Shown one piece after another: positions 11,216-20,307 of a stretch of DNA of 64,000 nucleotides (position 1 is the stretch's first letter; every line of letters begins with the position of its first letter). Source of the stretch: Pseudomonas sp. PSKL.D1 (GTDB lineage Bacteria > Pseudomonadota > Gammaproteobacteria > Pseudomonadales > Pseudomonadaceae); NCBI RefSeq assembly GCF_028898945.1, contig NZ_CP118607.1, positions 372,001 to 436,000 on the forward strand, given 5' to 3'. Below the pieces are notes generated by a model, which was given only the letters and a program-made list of their open reading frames with translations, did not search any database and had not been told where the DNA came from. Both the position numbers and the translations under genes were made by a program.

Positions 11216-12676
11216 ATGAAGCAGTGCGTAGTACGAACAGGCTTATTGGCAGGTGGTGCACTTGCCGCCCTGAGCGTGGTTGGTTTCTTGCCAAACGTGG
11301 CAAATGCCCATGGCTACCTGAGCGACCCACCCTCCAGGGATTACGCGTGTCGCCTTAGGCAGAACACTGGCTGTGGTGCGGTAGTTGACGAACCGCAAAG
11401 CGTTGGCGAAACCAACAAGGGTTACCCTGCCAGCGGGCCAGCTGATGGCAAGATCGCAAGCGGTGGCATATCGAGGTTTGCAGCGATTGATGAGCAATCT
11501 GCCAATCGCTGGACACTCATGCAGATTGACAACCCTGCGGTCGAATTCGATTGGTACTACACCAAGGCTCACCTAACTACCGGGTGGGAGTATTTCATCA
11601 GCAAACCGGGTTGGAACCGCAACGCCCCATTGGCGCGTTCGACCTTCGATTCAAAACCGTTCTGCACCGTCGACGGCAAGGGCGAATTCCCGCGCGATAC
11701 GAATACCCCGGGTCCAGGCCGGGAAAAGCACGCCTGCATCATCCCGGCGGATCGAACCGGGCACCATGTGATTCTTGGTGTGTGGACCGTTGCTGACACG
11801 GTCAACGCCTTCTACAAGGTGATCGATGTCGATATCCAAATTGAAGGGGGCCCGGCGCCGGAGTGGCGGCAGGTCAGCAGCATAGACCCGCATCGCGACC
11901 TTCAGGTAGGTGACAAGGTCAAGGCCAGAGCCTTCGTCGGTTCTTCGGAGGACGAGTCGTACAGTGCCGAAATCTCCATTGGCACTGCAGAGGAGGCGAT
12001 TGCGGCCAATTGGTCTTACAAGCTCGCTGCCCAACTCAACCAGACCCAGACGCTGATCCGCGCCGGGCATAAGGATTCGGAAGGCATTATTGCGCCTATC
12101 CAGGGCCCTAATATCATCTACGCCAAACAGGAGAGCGGTGTTACAGGCTACGAACTGGAGTTTGACGGTGAGCCAGGTGACGATGCCTATATGCATGTGC
12201 ACGGCCTGAAGCCGGAGTATGTGCTTGAGGGCGGCAAGGCGACGCTCGATTTTTCAGTCATGACCAACCGTGACCTGGAGGTGCGCGCCACCCTGTACAA
12301 CAGCGCCGACAGCCAGGTTGGGTTTGCGAGCGGACAAGTGGACTCCACCACCCGGCCATTTTCGCTGCACGCCGAGAGCTCGGCAGGCGAGCACCTGCTC
12401 AAGATTGTCGGTACCGATGAAGACAGCCGCGTTCTGCTACAGCAGGAGCATCCCGTGCTGCTGCGCTCGGCAGACGGCGGCGAGCACGATTTTGTCTACC
12501 CGCAATCGATTGACGTCTACCGCGAAGGTACGCGTGTGCTTCAGCCCAAAGATGGCGGTGTCTACGAGTGCCTGCCATTCCCGGTGGATGGTTGGTGCCG
12601 CATTTACTCCTCCAGTGCGAACCAGTATGAGCCAGGGGTAGGGAGCGACTGGCAATCGGCCTGGATCAGGCGTTGA
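11216..12676 (+). CDS. gbpA: Secreted GbpA-type lytic polysaccharide monooxygenase (AA10), chitin-binding
   Basis: The protein has 486 residues. A signal peptide of about 31 residues ends ANA, so the mature protein starts with His32 (HGYLSDPPSR), required for the copper histidine brace. The second brace residue is His119 (TKAHLTTGW) and the axial Phe199 lies in AFYKVIDV. The AA10 domain spans about 32-212 and resembles Vibrio GbpA throughout (KPGWNRNAPL, FDSKPFC, ILGVWTVADT). GbpA domain 2 (about 213-320) and domain 3 follow. A C-terminal carbohydrate-binding module (about 425-486) carries the aromatic residues of chitin-binding CBM5/12/73 modules. GGAGG stands 7 bp before ATG 11216, which decides this start over the ATG at 11201. 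Oxidative cleavage of chitin is the expected activity. gspC begins 32 bp later. Confidence 0.93.
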   Translation: MKQCVVRTGLLAGGALAALSVVGFLPNVANAHGYLSDPPSRDYACRLRQNTGCGAVVDEPQSVGETNKGYPASGPADGKIASGGISRFAAIDEQSANRWTLMQIDNPAVEFDWYYTKAHLTTGWEYFISKPGWNRNAPLARSTFDSKPFCTVDGKGEFPRDTNTPGPGREKHACIIPADRTGHHVILGVWTVADTVNAFYKVIDVDIQIEGGPAPEWRQVSSIDPHRDLQVGDKVKARAFVGSSEDESYSAEISIGTAEEAIAANWSYKLAAQLNQTQTLIRAGHKDSEGIIAPIQGPNIIYAKQESGVTGYELEFDGEPGDDAYMHVHGLKPEYVLEGGKATLDFSVMTNRDLEVRATLYNSADSQVGFASGQVDSTTRPFSLHAESSAGEHLLKIVGTDEDSRVLLQQEHPVLLRSADGGEHDFVYPQSIDVYREGTRVLQPKDGGVYECLPFPVDGWCRIYSSSANQYEPGVGSDWQSAWIRR

Positions 12677-12708
12677 TGGTGGCGGCGCGCTGGATGCCGG
12701 GCTAGATC

Positions 12709-13146
12709 ATGACCTTGCGCTTGCTGTGCTGGGTGGTAATCCCGTCCCTGACCCTCGCAGGTATGGCGTGGCAGGGGCGGGCGATTCCGCAAACCAGGCA
12801 AATCGAGCCCGCCGCGTTGTCGCAACCCTTTGCCAGCGCACCGCCATTACCGTTGCCCGGTGCCCTGTTGGCGTTGGCATTCGGCCTGAGCACGGAGCCT
12901 GATACGCAGCCCGAGCGCAAGGACATTGTGCTCAAAGCCACATTCGTGCCCACCCACGGCCCTGCACGCGCGCTGCTGCTGGTTGACGCCAAAGCGGCTA
13001 TCCATCAGGTGGGGGACCGCCTACCGGGTGGTGCCACCGTGCGGCGGATAAGCACTGATGCACTCGTCATCTGGGCCAATGGCCGGGAGCAGCGCCTGGC
13101 CTTGTCGGGCTCTGCCCCGTTTCAATATTTGCAGGAGTTCAAATGA
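12709..13146 (+). CDS. gspC: Type II secretion protein GspC, short form
   Basis: The protein has 145 residues. One N-terminal membrane helix (residues 2-20) is followed by a Pro-rich linker and a periplasmic homology region (about 68-140, VLKATFVPTHGPARALLLV). GspC links the inner-membrane platform to the secretin through that domain. The PDZ or coiled-coil domain usual at the C-terminus is absent, so this is a minimal GspC. The stop overlaps the gspD start (ATGA). Identity is supported by gene order and architecture rather than a strong motif. Confidence 0.8.
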   Translation: MTLRLLCWVVIPSLTLAGMAWQGRAIPQTRQIEPAALSQPFASAPPLPLPGALLALAFGLSTEPDTQPERKDIVLKATFVPTHGPARALLLVDAKAAIHQVGDRLPGGATVRRISTDALVIWANGREQRLALSGSAPFQYLQEFK

Positions 13147-14960
13147 CCTTCAGGCCGAAGCTTCAGCGTGCAGGGCTGGGCGCCTACTTCATGCTGACGA
13201 GCCTCTGTGCGTTGGCCGAAGCCACCACGTGGCAAATGTCGATGAATGATGCCGACGTGCGTGATGTGGTACGGGAAGTGGGCGCCATCCTGGACCAGTC
13301 AATCATCCTCGACCCTCGTGTCCAAGGGCGCATCACCGTGCTTTCCAATGAGCGGCTGGACCGCGAAGGCGTTCGGCGATTGTTCTATTCGGTGCTCAAT
13401 GCCCATGGTTTTGCGGCGGTTAACGACGATCAACGCCTGTTGATCCTGCCTGCAAGCGAGGCCAAGGCATGGGCCAATCATCAGCTGGATGCTATTCCGG
13501 CAGCGTTCACCACTCGGGTTTTCAGCCTGTCCGGCAGCCTGGCCGCAGACCTGGCAGGCTTGTTACGGCCTCTGGTATCCGGCAATGGATACATCGGGCC
13601 CTCCAGTTCGGCCAATGCGTTGGTGGTGACGGACTCTGCGGCCAATCTGGACAGGCTTCAGGCGCTTGTGGCGCAGCTCGACAGTGGACAACGGCATGAC
13701 CATGAACTGGTTATGCTCAAGCAAGGTCGGGCCACCGAATTGCAACCAACGCTTGAAGCTGCCGCGGGTGGCGTGGACAGCGGCGTGCGCGTGCTTGCCG
13801 ACAGTCGCAGCAACGGCTTGCTGATTCTTGGCCCGGCAAAATCCCGGCAGCGGCTGGCCCAGTTGGCGCGCTCGCTGGATGTACCGGCTCCGCCGACGTC
13901 GCAGAACTGGCGCGTGGTGCGCTTGCAGCACGGCAACGCCGAACAGTTGGCCGAAGTGCTCGGCGAGGTGGGCGGCAAACTGGGCGGTGATCCGGCTCGC
14001 GACGGGCAGGCCATGGGTGCGCTGGCTACCCAGGCGCTGGTGAAAGCGGACGTCAGCCAGAATGCGCTGGTGCTTCTCGGCCCACCCGAAGTCATGGCAG
14101 GCCTGGAAAACATCATCGGGCAACTCGACCAGCCCAGGGCGCAAGTGTTGATCCATGCTGCAATCGTCGAGGTGAGCGGCGATATCAGCGAGGCGCTGGG
14201 GCTGCAATGGGGCGTGGACAGCGGCAGCCTTAAAGGGGGTGTCAGCTTTCCTGACAGCGGCATTTCTTTGCCCGCGCTGCTTGGTGGTACTGCTTTAAAC
14301 CCGGCAGGTGCAGCATTGGCAATCGGCTCGGACCGCTTTGCCGCGCTGGTGACTGCGCTGGCCAGCAACACCCGCAGCAACTTGCTGTCCACCCCTAGCC
14401 TGTTGACACTGGACAATCAGGAAGCGCAGATCCTGGTGGGCCAGAACGTGCCCTTCAAATCGGGCTCCTACGCTACCCCAGGCAATGGTTCGGAAAACCC
14501 CTTCACCACCATCGAGCGCAAGGACATCGGCATCAGCCTGAAAATCCGGCCGCACATCAACGAAGGGAACAGCCTGAGGCTGGAGGTCGAGCAGGAAAGC
14601 TCCGAGTTGGCACCCAGCACGCTTGAAAATGACCTGATCACCAACAAGCGGACCCTTAAAAGCACCATTCTGGCGGCCGACGGCGAGATCATCGTAATCG
14701 GCGGGCTGATCAAGGACAGCGTGCGCAGTGAACAGCGCAGCGTGCCGTTTCTGGGCCGCTTGCCGTTGATTGGCGGCCTGTTCCGTTGGCAAAGGGATGT
14801 TGACGAGAAAACCAACCTGATGGTGTTTCTGCGCCCGACCATCCTGCGCAGCCAGCAAGAAGCGGTCGAGGCGGGCCAGCGTGCTTATCGTGAAGTGCGC
14901 GCGCCGGGGGCGCCCAGCCTGCCGGACGAAGTAGACGGGCTGTTCGAGGCGCGCCCATGA
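13143..14960 (+). CDS. gspD: Type II secretion outer-membrane secretin GspD
   Basis: The protein has 605 residues with a cleavable signal peptide (about 27 residues, ending LAEA). N0 and N1-N2 ring domains occupy about 28-340; N0 starts WQMSMNDADVRDVVREVG. The secretin barrel domain follows, with LSTPSLLTLDNQEAQILVGQ and the conserved VPFKSGSY segment. The barrel end motif is LPLIGGLFR with NLMVFLRPTILR. It is slightly shorter than canonical XcpQ/GspD (about 650 aa). No lipobox is seen, and no pilotin gene is nearby, so assembly must rely on another route. It overlaps gspC and gspE by 4 bp each. Confidence 0.95.
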   Translation: MTFRPKLQRAGLGAYFMLTSLCALAEATTWQMSMNDADVRDVVREVGAILDQSIILDPRVQGRITVLSNERLDREGVRRLFYSVLNAHGFAAVNDDQRLLILPASEAKAWANHQLDAIPAAFTTRVFSLSGSLAADLAGLLRPLVSGNGYIGPSSSANALVVTDSAANLDRLQALVAQLDSGQRHDHELVMLKQGRATELQPTLEAAAGGVDSGVRVLADSRSNGLLILGPAKSRQRLAQLARSLDVPAPPTSQNWRVVRLQHGNAEQLAEVLGEVGGKLGGDPARDGQAMGALATQALVKADVSQNALVLLGPPEVMAGLENIIGQLDQPRAQVLIHAAIVEVSGDISEALGLQWGVDSGSLKGGVSFPDSGISLPALLGGTALNPAGAALAIGSDRFAALVTALASNTRSNLLSTPSLLTLDNQEAQILVGQNVPFKSGSYATPGNGSENPFTTIERKDIGISLKIRPHINEGNSLRLEVEQESSELAPSTLENDLITNKRTLKSTILAADGEIIVIGGLIKDSVRSEQRSVPFLGRLPLIGGLFRWQRDVDEKTNLMVFLRPTILRSQQEAVEAGQRAYREVRAPGAPSLPDEVDGLFEARP

Positions 14961-16420
14961 CAATGCCCCTGACGTTCGGATTCGCACGGCGCCACGGCAT
15001 TTTGCTGGACCAGCAAGACGTGCAGCCATGCTTGCTGATGCGCGAAGGGGCATCTCTGCATTCGCTGTCTGAGGCATTGCGGCAACTGGGGGCTGGCTGG
15101 CCATTGCGCTGCGTCGATGCCAGCACCTTTGCCGAGCGCCTGGCGCATTGTTATGGCGACACGCAGGATGCCGCACAGACGCTGGTGCAGGGTATCGATC
15201 AACAAATCGACTTGACCCGGTTGAGCGAAGAGTTGCCACAGACGAGCGATCTGCTCGACCAGCAGGGCGATGCGCCAATCATCCGCTTGCTCAATGCGCT
15301 GCTCAGCGAGGCTGTCAGGTCCGGGGCCTCGGATATTCATCTGGAAACCTTCGAGGAGCAACTGCGGGTGCGCATGCGCATCGATGGCGTCATGCGGGAA
15401 GTGCTCTCGCCGCCGCGCGCGCTGTCGGCGTTTCTGGTGTCGCGAATCAAGGTGATGGCGCGCCTGGACATTGCCCAGAAGCGCATTCCGCAGGATGGCA
15501 GGATCAGCCTGCGGCTTGCCGGTCGAGAGGTGGATGTGCGCGTATCGACGTTGCCGGCAGCACATGATGAGCGTGTGGTGCTGAGGCTTCTGGACAAGCA
15601 GGCAGTCAGGCTGGATATCGAGCATATGCACATGCAGGAGGGCACTCGATCAGCGTTCCTGAGCTTGCTCGCCAAACCCAACGGCATCGTCCTGGTCACC
15701 GGCCCGACCGGATCAGGCAAGACCACCACGTTGTACACGGCACTGTCGGTACTCAATCAGGTGACGCGCAACATACTTACCGTGGAAGACCCGATCGAAT
15801 ACCACCTGCCCGGCATTGGCCAGACGCCTGTCAACACAAAGGTCGACATGACGTTCGCCAGAGGGCTGCGAGCCATTTTGCGGCAAGACCCTGACGTGGT
15901 GATGGTGGGTGAAATCCGTGACCGTGAAACCGCCGACATTGCCGTGCAGGCTTCGCTGACCGGCCATCTGGTGTTGTCCACCTTGCACACCAACAGCGCG
16001 CTGGGGGCTATCAGCCGTTTGACCGACATGGGGGTCGACCCTTGTCTGCTGGCGTCTTCACTGTCGGGGGTGATGGCACAGCGGCTGGTTCGCAAACTGT
16101 GCCCCCACTGCAAGGTGGGCAGTGCGCCGGATAGCGCGACTGTCGGTCTGTTGGGGCACCCGGTTGACCTGCCTTCAGTGGTCTTTCGCCCGAAGGGCTG
16201 CGAGGCATGCCATCAAGGCTACAGCGGTCGCCTTGCGTTGCATGAGCTGATTATCGTCACTCCCGACCTGGCCGAAGCCATCCACGAAAGGAACTCACCG
16301 TCACACCTTCTTGAGCTTGCCCGCCAGCACACTCCCAGCTTGTTTCAGCACGGGGTGCTGCGCGTGTGTGAGGGGGAAACGAGTGTTGAGGAACTGCTCC
16401 GGGTCGCGGGGCAGCAATGA
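14957..16420 (+). CDS. gspE: Type II secretion assembly ATPase GspE
   Basis: The protein has 487 residues. It is a hexameric cytoplasmic ATPase that drives pseudopilus assembly. Walker A GPTGSGKTTTLYT lies near residue 248, the Asp box region TVEDPIEYHLPGIGQ follows, then Walker B DPDVVMVGEIRD and the His box LTGHLVLSTLHTNS. A zinc-binding tetracysteine is formed by CPHC (near 382) and CEAC (near 415), as in GspE but not in all PilB relatives. ATGA overlaps join it to gspD and gspF. Confidence 0.97.
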   Translation: MTMPLTFGFARRHGILLDQQDVQPCLLMREGASLHSLSEALRQLGAGWPLRCVDASTFAERLAHCYGDTQDAAQTLVQGIDQQIDLTRLSEELPQTSDLLDQQGDAPIIRLLNALLSEAVRSGASDIHLETFEEQLRVRMRIDGVMREVLSPPRALSAFLVSRIKVMARLDIAQKRIPQDGRISLRLAGREVDVRVSTLPAAHDERVVLRLLDKQAVRLDIEHMHMQEGTRSAFLSLLAKPNGIVLVTGPTGSGKTTTLYTALSVLNQVTRNILTVEDPIEYHLPGIGQTPVNTKVDMTFARGLRAILRQDPDVVMVGEIRDRETADIAVQASLTGHLVLSTLHTNSALGAISRLTDMGVDPCLLASSLSGVMAQRLVRKLCPHCKVGSAPDSATVGLLGHPVDLPSVVFRPKGCEACHQGYSGRLALHELIIVTPDLAEAIHERNSPSHLLELARQHTPSLFQHGVLRVCEGETSVEELLRVAGQQ

Positions 16421-17628
16421 CCGGCATGCGATTCAGATTCGAGGCCCGCGACGGTAACGGGGTACGACAGCGGGGCACGCTGGAAGCATCGGCTGCGTTG
16501 CAGGCGCGGCAGGCATTGCGCGCGCGCGGGTGGTCCATCGTTTCGATCAGGCCTGTGCGGTTTTATCTACCACCGGGATTGGCCACTACCAATCCGTTGG
16601 GGGGTGGTCGACTGTCTATAGCCACTCGGCAATTGGCGACCTTGTTGCGTGCAGGCATGCCGCTGACGGAGGTGCTTCAAGCCGTTTCATCGCAGAGCGA
16701 GCGCGCAGATGTTCGTCAGGTATTACGTGCAGTCGGCGAGCGGGTGGCCGAAGGGTTTACTCTGGCGCAAGCCCTGGAAGAGCACCCTCAGGCCTTTCCA
16801 CCTGTTTACCGCGCCACGGTGGCCGCCGCGGAGCGTTCGGGCTACCTGCCGGAGGTGTTCGAGCGCTTGGCCGACCATGCTGAGCGACAACAGGCACTGC
16901 GCCAGAAGGTGAAACTGGCGTTGGTCTACCCAGCCATCTTGCTGATGGTCTCCATCCTGGTTGTGGGCTTTTTGCTGGGCTACGTGGTGCCCGACGTGGT
17001 CCAGGCTTTCGCCCGAGGCCACGCGCAATTGCCCTTCGCGACGCGCCTCCTGATGGTCATGAGTGATTTCACGGCGCGCTTTGGCTGGCTTGCGCTGATG
17101 GTGGGTGCCTTGGCAGTGATGCTGGCCTGCTGGGCACTGCGGCAGCCCGCCAGGCGCCAGCGTTGGGATGAGTTTGCGTTGCGTCTGCCACTGTGGAGCG
17201 CGTTTGTCCGGGCCAGCGATGCCGCACGTTTTGTCGCCACGTTGGCAACCCTTGGCAGAAGCGGCGTCGCGTTGGTCGAAGCCATGCACATCGCAGCGGC
17301 TGTCACCAGCAACCTTGCATTGCGCGAGCGCCTGGCCTGTGCTGCGCGCGAAGTCGCCGAAGGCACGAGCCTTGCCAGCAGCCTGACGCGCTCTGCCGCG
17401 CTACCTGTGTTGACCCTGCACATGATTGCCAGTGGGGAGCGGGCCGGTGAGCTCGACACCATGCTGGAGCGTGCCGCCGACCTGCAGGAAAAGCACCTCG
17501 CGTCCCGTATCGCCTTGCTGGTCAGCCTGTGCGAGCCCGTCATGCTGCTGACGATGGGCGGCATTGTGCTGTTCATCGTGCTCGCCATCCTGATGCCCAT
17601 CCTCAACCTCAACCAACTGGTCACCTGA
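16417..17628 (+). CDS. gspF: Type II secretion inner-membrane platform protein GspF
   Basis: The protein has 403 residues, as in the family. Two T2SSF domains are each followed by hydrophobic helices: VYPAILLMVSILVVGFLLGYV near 170, a helix near 215-240, and EPVMLLTMGGIVLFIVLAILMP near the C-terminus. The motifs RQLATLLRAGMPLTEVL and SGERAGELDTMLERAAD are diagnostic. GspF sits at the centre of the platform and contacts GspE and GspL. Confidence 0.96.
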   Translation: MTGMRFRFEARDGNGVRQRGTLEASAALQARQALRARGWSIVSIRPVRFYLPPGLATTNPLGGGRLSIATRQLATLLRAGMPLTEVLQAVSSQSERADVRQVLRAVGERVAEGFTLAQALEEHPQAFPPVYRATVAAAERSGYLPEVFERLADHAERQQALRQKVKLALVYPAILLMVSILVVGFLLGYVVPDVVQAFARGHAQLPFATRLLMVMSDFTARFGWLALMVGALAVMLACWALRQPARRQRWDEFALRLPLWSAFVRASDAARFVATLATLGRSGVALVEAMHIAAAVTSNLALRERLACAAREVAEGTSLASSLTRSAALPVLTLHMIASGERAGELDTMLERAADLQEKHLASRIALLVSLCEPVMLLTMGGIVLFIVLAILMPILNLNQLVT

Positions 17629-17630
17629 CT

Positions 17631-18077
17631 ATGGCTAACCGCACCCTTCAACGCCCGCAATGGGGCTTCACGCTGATCGAAATCATGGTAGTGGTCATCA
17701 TCCTCGGAGTGCTCGGCGGACTGGTTTTGCCCAATGTCATGAGCCGCCCGGACCACGCCAAGCTGACGGCAGCCCGCACCGACCTGCAGTCGATCTCGAC
17801 GGCGCTTGAAGTTTACCGGTTGGACAACGGCCGTTACCCAAGCACTGCCCAAGGGCTGGAAGCGCTGGTGATGCGCCCCACGCAAGCTCCGTTGCCCAGG
17901 CTGTGGAATGCTTCAGGCTACCTCAACAGCGTACCGATCGACCCTTGGGGGGCTGCCTACCAGTACGCCAGCCCGGCGACCCGCTCCAATCAAGGCTTCG
18001 ACCTGTTTTCCCTGGGGGGGGATGGGCGGCCAGGTGGCGACGCTCTGGATGCCGACATCGGCAACTGGCAACCATGA
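17631..18077 (+). CDS. gspG: Major pseudopilin GspG
   Basis: The protein has 148 residues. Its type IV prepilin leader is cleaved after Gly12, and the mature Phe1 and Glu5 are present in GFTLIEIMVVVIILGVLGG. The globular part has the GspG signatures NGRYPSTAQGLEAL and VPIDPWGAAYQY. The acidic C-terminal loop (GDALDADIGNW) corresponds to the calcium site of major pseudopilins. The ATG at 17631 directly follows the gspF stop. It needs a prepilin peptidase, which is not encoded in this cluster. Confidence 0.97.
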   Translation: MANRTLQRPQWGFTLIEIMVVVIILGVLGGLVLPNVMSRPDHAKLTAARTDLQSISTALEVYRLDNGRYPSTAQGLEALVMRPTQAPLPRLWNASGYLNSVPIDPWGAAYQYASPATRSNQGFDLFSLGGDGRPGGDALDADIGNWQP

Positions 18078-18526
18078 AGCGCCGACAGATGTGCGGGTTC
18101 ACCTTGCTGGAGGTGCTGCTGGTGCTGGCCGTGCTCGGCACCGTGATCAGCATGGCCAGGTTGGTACCCCTGGGCAGCCCTCATCGGCTTGCACAGCAGG
18201 ACGCGCAGATGTTCTTGCAGCTGTTCGAGCAGTCACGCGACCGTGCGTTGCTTGAGGGGCAATTGCTGGGTATGCACATCGATGCTGGCGGTTTTCAGGT
18301 GATGCGATACACCGAGCGCGGTTGGTATCTCACTGGGAGGCGGGTGGCGAGCGACCTGGAACTGCAGCTGGAGCTGGATAGCGTCAGCGAATTGCCTGGG
18401 AATGCCCCACAACTTCAGCTCAGCGGTGATCAGGAACACGCGCCGTTCGTACTGGCGTTTGGTCGGGCCGGTGAAACGCTGGCGTGTGTCGTGAGTGATG
18501 GCCTTGATGCGCGCATTGGTTGCTGA
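18074..18526 (+). CDS. gspH: Minor pseudopilin GspH
   Basis: The protein has 150 residues. The prepilin cleavage site is after Gly8 with Phe1 and Glu5 (CGFTLLEVLLVLAVLGTV). The globular domain has the EQSRDRALLEGQLLGMHID pattern seen in GspH, and the C-terminus ends with two cysteines. The start overlaps the gspG stop (ATGA). It forms part of the pseudopilus body below the I-J-K tip. Confidence 0.88.
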   Translation: MKRRQMCGFTLLEVLLVLAVLGTVISMARLVPLGSPHRLAQQDAQMFLQLFEQSRDRALLEGQLLGMHIDAGGFQVMRYTERGWYLTGRRVASDLELQLELDSVSELPGNAPQLQLSGDQEHAPFVLAFGRAGETLACVVSDGLDARIGC

Positions 18527-18878
18527 GCGAGGGTTCACCTTGCTGGAGGTGCTGATCGCGCTGGCCGTTTTTGCCGTGCTGGCTACCGCTGGCGGCCTTG
18601 CCATGCAACACGTGTTGCAGCAGGCCCGGCAGTTGAACGAGCGGTTGTTTGCCAGTTGGGTTGCCGATAACCATCTGGCAGAAATGAAGCTTCAGTCCAG
18701 TACGGGTGCAGGGCAGCGTGTGGTCACCATTCGTTTCGCAGAGCAGAGTTGGCAGGTGAAGGAGACACGTCAACGTAGTGTGGGATGGCTGGAGGTAAAC
18801 CTGCAGGTGGCGTTGTCAAAGGACGGGCAGGTGCTGTACCAGACCACCGGCTGGCTGGAAATTGCCCATGGCAGCTAG
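18498..18878 (+). CDS. gspI: Minor pseudopilin GspI
   Basis: The protein has 126 residues from ATG 18498; GTG 18495 and ATG 18507 are equally possible starts. Prepilin motif: Gly12 then FTLLEVLIALAVFAVLATAG. The family features AMQHVLQQARQLNERLFASWVADNHLAEM and the WQV segment are present. It overlaps gspH by 29 bp in another frame. It nucleates the pseudopilus tip together with GspJ and GspK. Confidence 0.92.
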   Translation: MALMRALVAERGFTLLEVLIALAVFAVLATAGGLAMQHVLQQARQLNERLFASWVADNHLAEMKLQSSTGAGQRVVTIRFAEQSWQVKETRQRSVGWLEVNLQVALSKDGQVLYQTTGWLEIAHGS

Positions 18879-19461
18879 CAGCGCTGCCTGGGGGCGCCGG
18901 CAACTTGGCTTCACCTTGCTGGAGCTGTTGCTGGCTGTGTCGATCTTTGCGTTGCTGGCTGCTGGCAGCGCGCAGCTGTTGAGCGTCATGGTCAAAGCAG
19001 ATGCTGCGCGGCAAGGGTCTGCTGAATCCTTCAGACGCCTTTCCAGAGCAATGGGCCTGCTTCAGCAGGACACATTGCATGCAGTCTTCCCTTCGCAAAT
19101 GAAAACCGCTGGCCACGCGGTGATGTTGCAGGGGCAGAGCCTGCAATGGATGGTGAACAGCCCTCAAACGCCCGGCCCGTCTTATCTGGGTGAGATGCAG
19201 GTGGTCCGTTACTGGGTTGAGGCTGGCGTACTGTGGCGTCAGCGTCGAACCCTGGCTGAGGGTGTGGGGCGTGCTCAACGGCTGCTCGAAGGCGTAACGG
19301 CATTGCAGTGGCGCGTGTTCGTGCCGGGGCAAGGATGGCGAACCGACTGGCCAGCCTCTGCGGGTGGAAATGATCGCCCCCTGGCCATAGAAGTCACCTT
19401 GTCTACCGAGCGCACCCGGCAGATTCGCCGTGTGCTGCACATGGCGAGCACACACCAGTGA
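18868..19461 (+). CDS. gspJ: Minor pseudopilin GspJ
   Basis: The protein has 197 residues from ATG 18868. The prepilin motif is Gly14 then FTLLELLLAVSIFALLAAGS. The pattern RLSRAMGLLQQDTLHAV follows the helix, as in other GspJ proteins. It overlaps gspI by 11 bp and gspK by 4 bp. Tip component of the pseudopilus. Confidence 0.92.
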   Translation: MAASSAAWGRRQLGFTLLELLLAVSIFALLAAGSAQLLSVMVKADAARQGSAESFRRLSRAMGLLQQDTLHAVFPSQMKTAGHAVMLQGQSLQWMVNSPQTPGPSYLGEMQVVRYWVEAGVLWRQRRTLAEGVGRAQRLLEGVTALQWRVFVPGQGWRTDWPASAGGNDRPLAIEVTLSTERTRQIRRVLHMASTHQ

Positions 19462-20300
19462 AGGCCGTTCAACAGCGTGGGGTGGCGTTGGTTACCGTGT
19501 TGCTGATCATGGCCCTGGTCATGATGCTGATTGTGGCAATGGTTCGCAGCCATCAGTTATCGGTTGCTGCCTTGGGTTACCAGACTGAAGCCTTGCGAGC
19601 CATGCAGTTGATTTTGGCCGTGGAACGCAAGGCACTCCTGAGGTTGCGAGGGCAGTTCGACGAAAGCCTGGCTGTAATCCATGCGGGGCAACCCTGGGCA
19701 CAGGCTCAGGTTCTTGAACTGGGGCAGGCCAGTGTGCACATGCAGGTTGAGGACTTGGCCGGGCGCTTCAACCTCGGCGCACTTGTACGAAACGGCCGTG
19801 TTGACCCCGTGCTTTTGAAGCGTTGGCAACAACTGTGTCAGGCCATGGGTGTGGAGCCTCCAGCCATGGAAACACTGCCTGTGGATACTTTGCTCGACAT
19901 CAGCCAGTTGCGGGTGTTGCCCGGCGTCGATACAGCTTTTTTGCAACGCCTGGCGCCTTGGGTCGTGGTACTGCCCCCACAGGCCGGGCTCAACATCAAT
20001 ACGGCTTCGGCACGCATGATCGCCATGCTGGAAGGTCTTGAGCCCGCTACCGCCAAGCGCCTGGTTGCAGCGAGACCTGAAGCAGGCTACGCCAGCGTGC
20101 AGGGCTTTCTGGCCGACCCGATTCTGGCAGGGGGCACCGTTACGGGGCGAGGCCTTGCGGTTGGCAGCCGGTGGTTTGGGTTGACACTGCGAACTGATCT
20201 TGACGGTGTGCGTGTGCAGCTTTACAGCGAAGTGGAACTGGACGCCAGAAGCGATCGGTTCCGTGTCATGCGGCGTGCGCTTTCCCGAGTACCGAGGTAG
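19458..20300 (+). CDS. gspK: Minor pseudopilin GspK
   Basis: The protein has 280 residues with a GTG start inside the gspJ stop. Prepilin cleavage is after Gly8 (QRGVALVTVLLIMALVMM). Position +5 is Thr rather than Glu, the normal exception in GspK. The large globular domain contains a helix-hairpin-helix-like insert (LNINTASARMIAMLEGLEPA). It caps the pseudopilus tip. Confidence 0.93.
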   Translation: MKAVQQRGVALVTVLLIMALVMMLIVAMVRSHQLSVAALGYQTEALRAMQLILAVERKALLRLRGQFDESLAVIHAGQPWAQAQVLELGQASVHMQVEDLAGRFNLGALVRNGRVDPVLLKRWQQLCQAMGVEPPAMETLPVDTLLDISQLRVLPGVDTAFLQRLAPWVVVLPPQAGLNINTASARMIAMLEGLEPATAKRLVAARPEAGYASVQGFLADPILAGGTVTGRGLAVGSRWFGLTLRTDLDGVRVQLYSEVELDARSDRFRVMRRALSRVPR

Positions 20301-20307
20301 GTGTCGA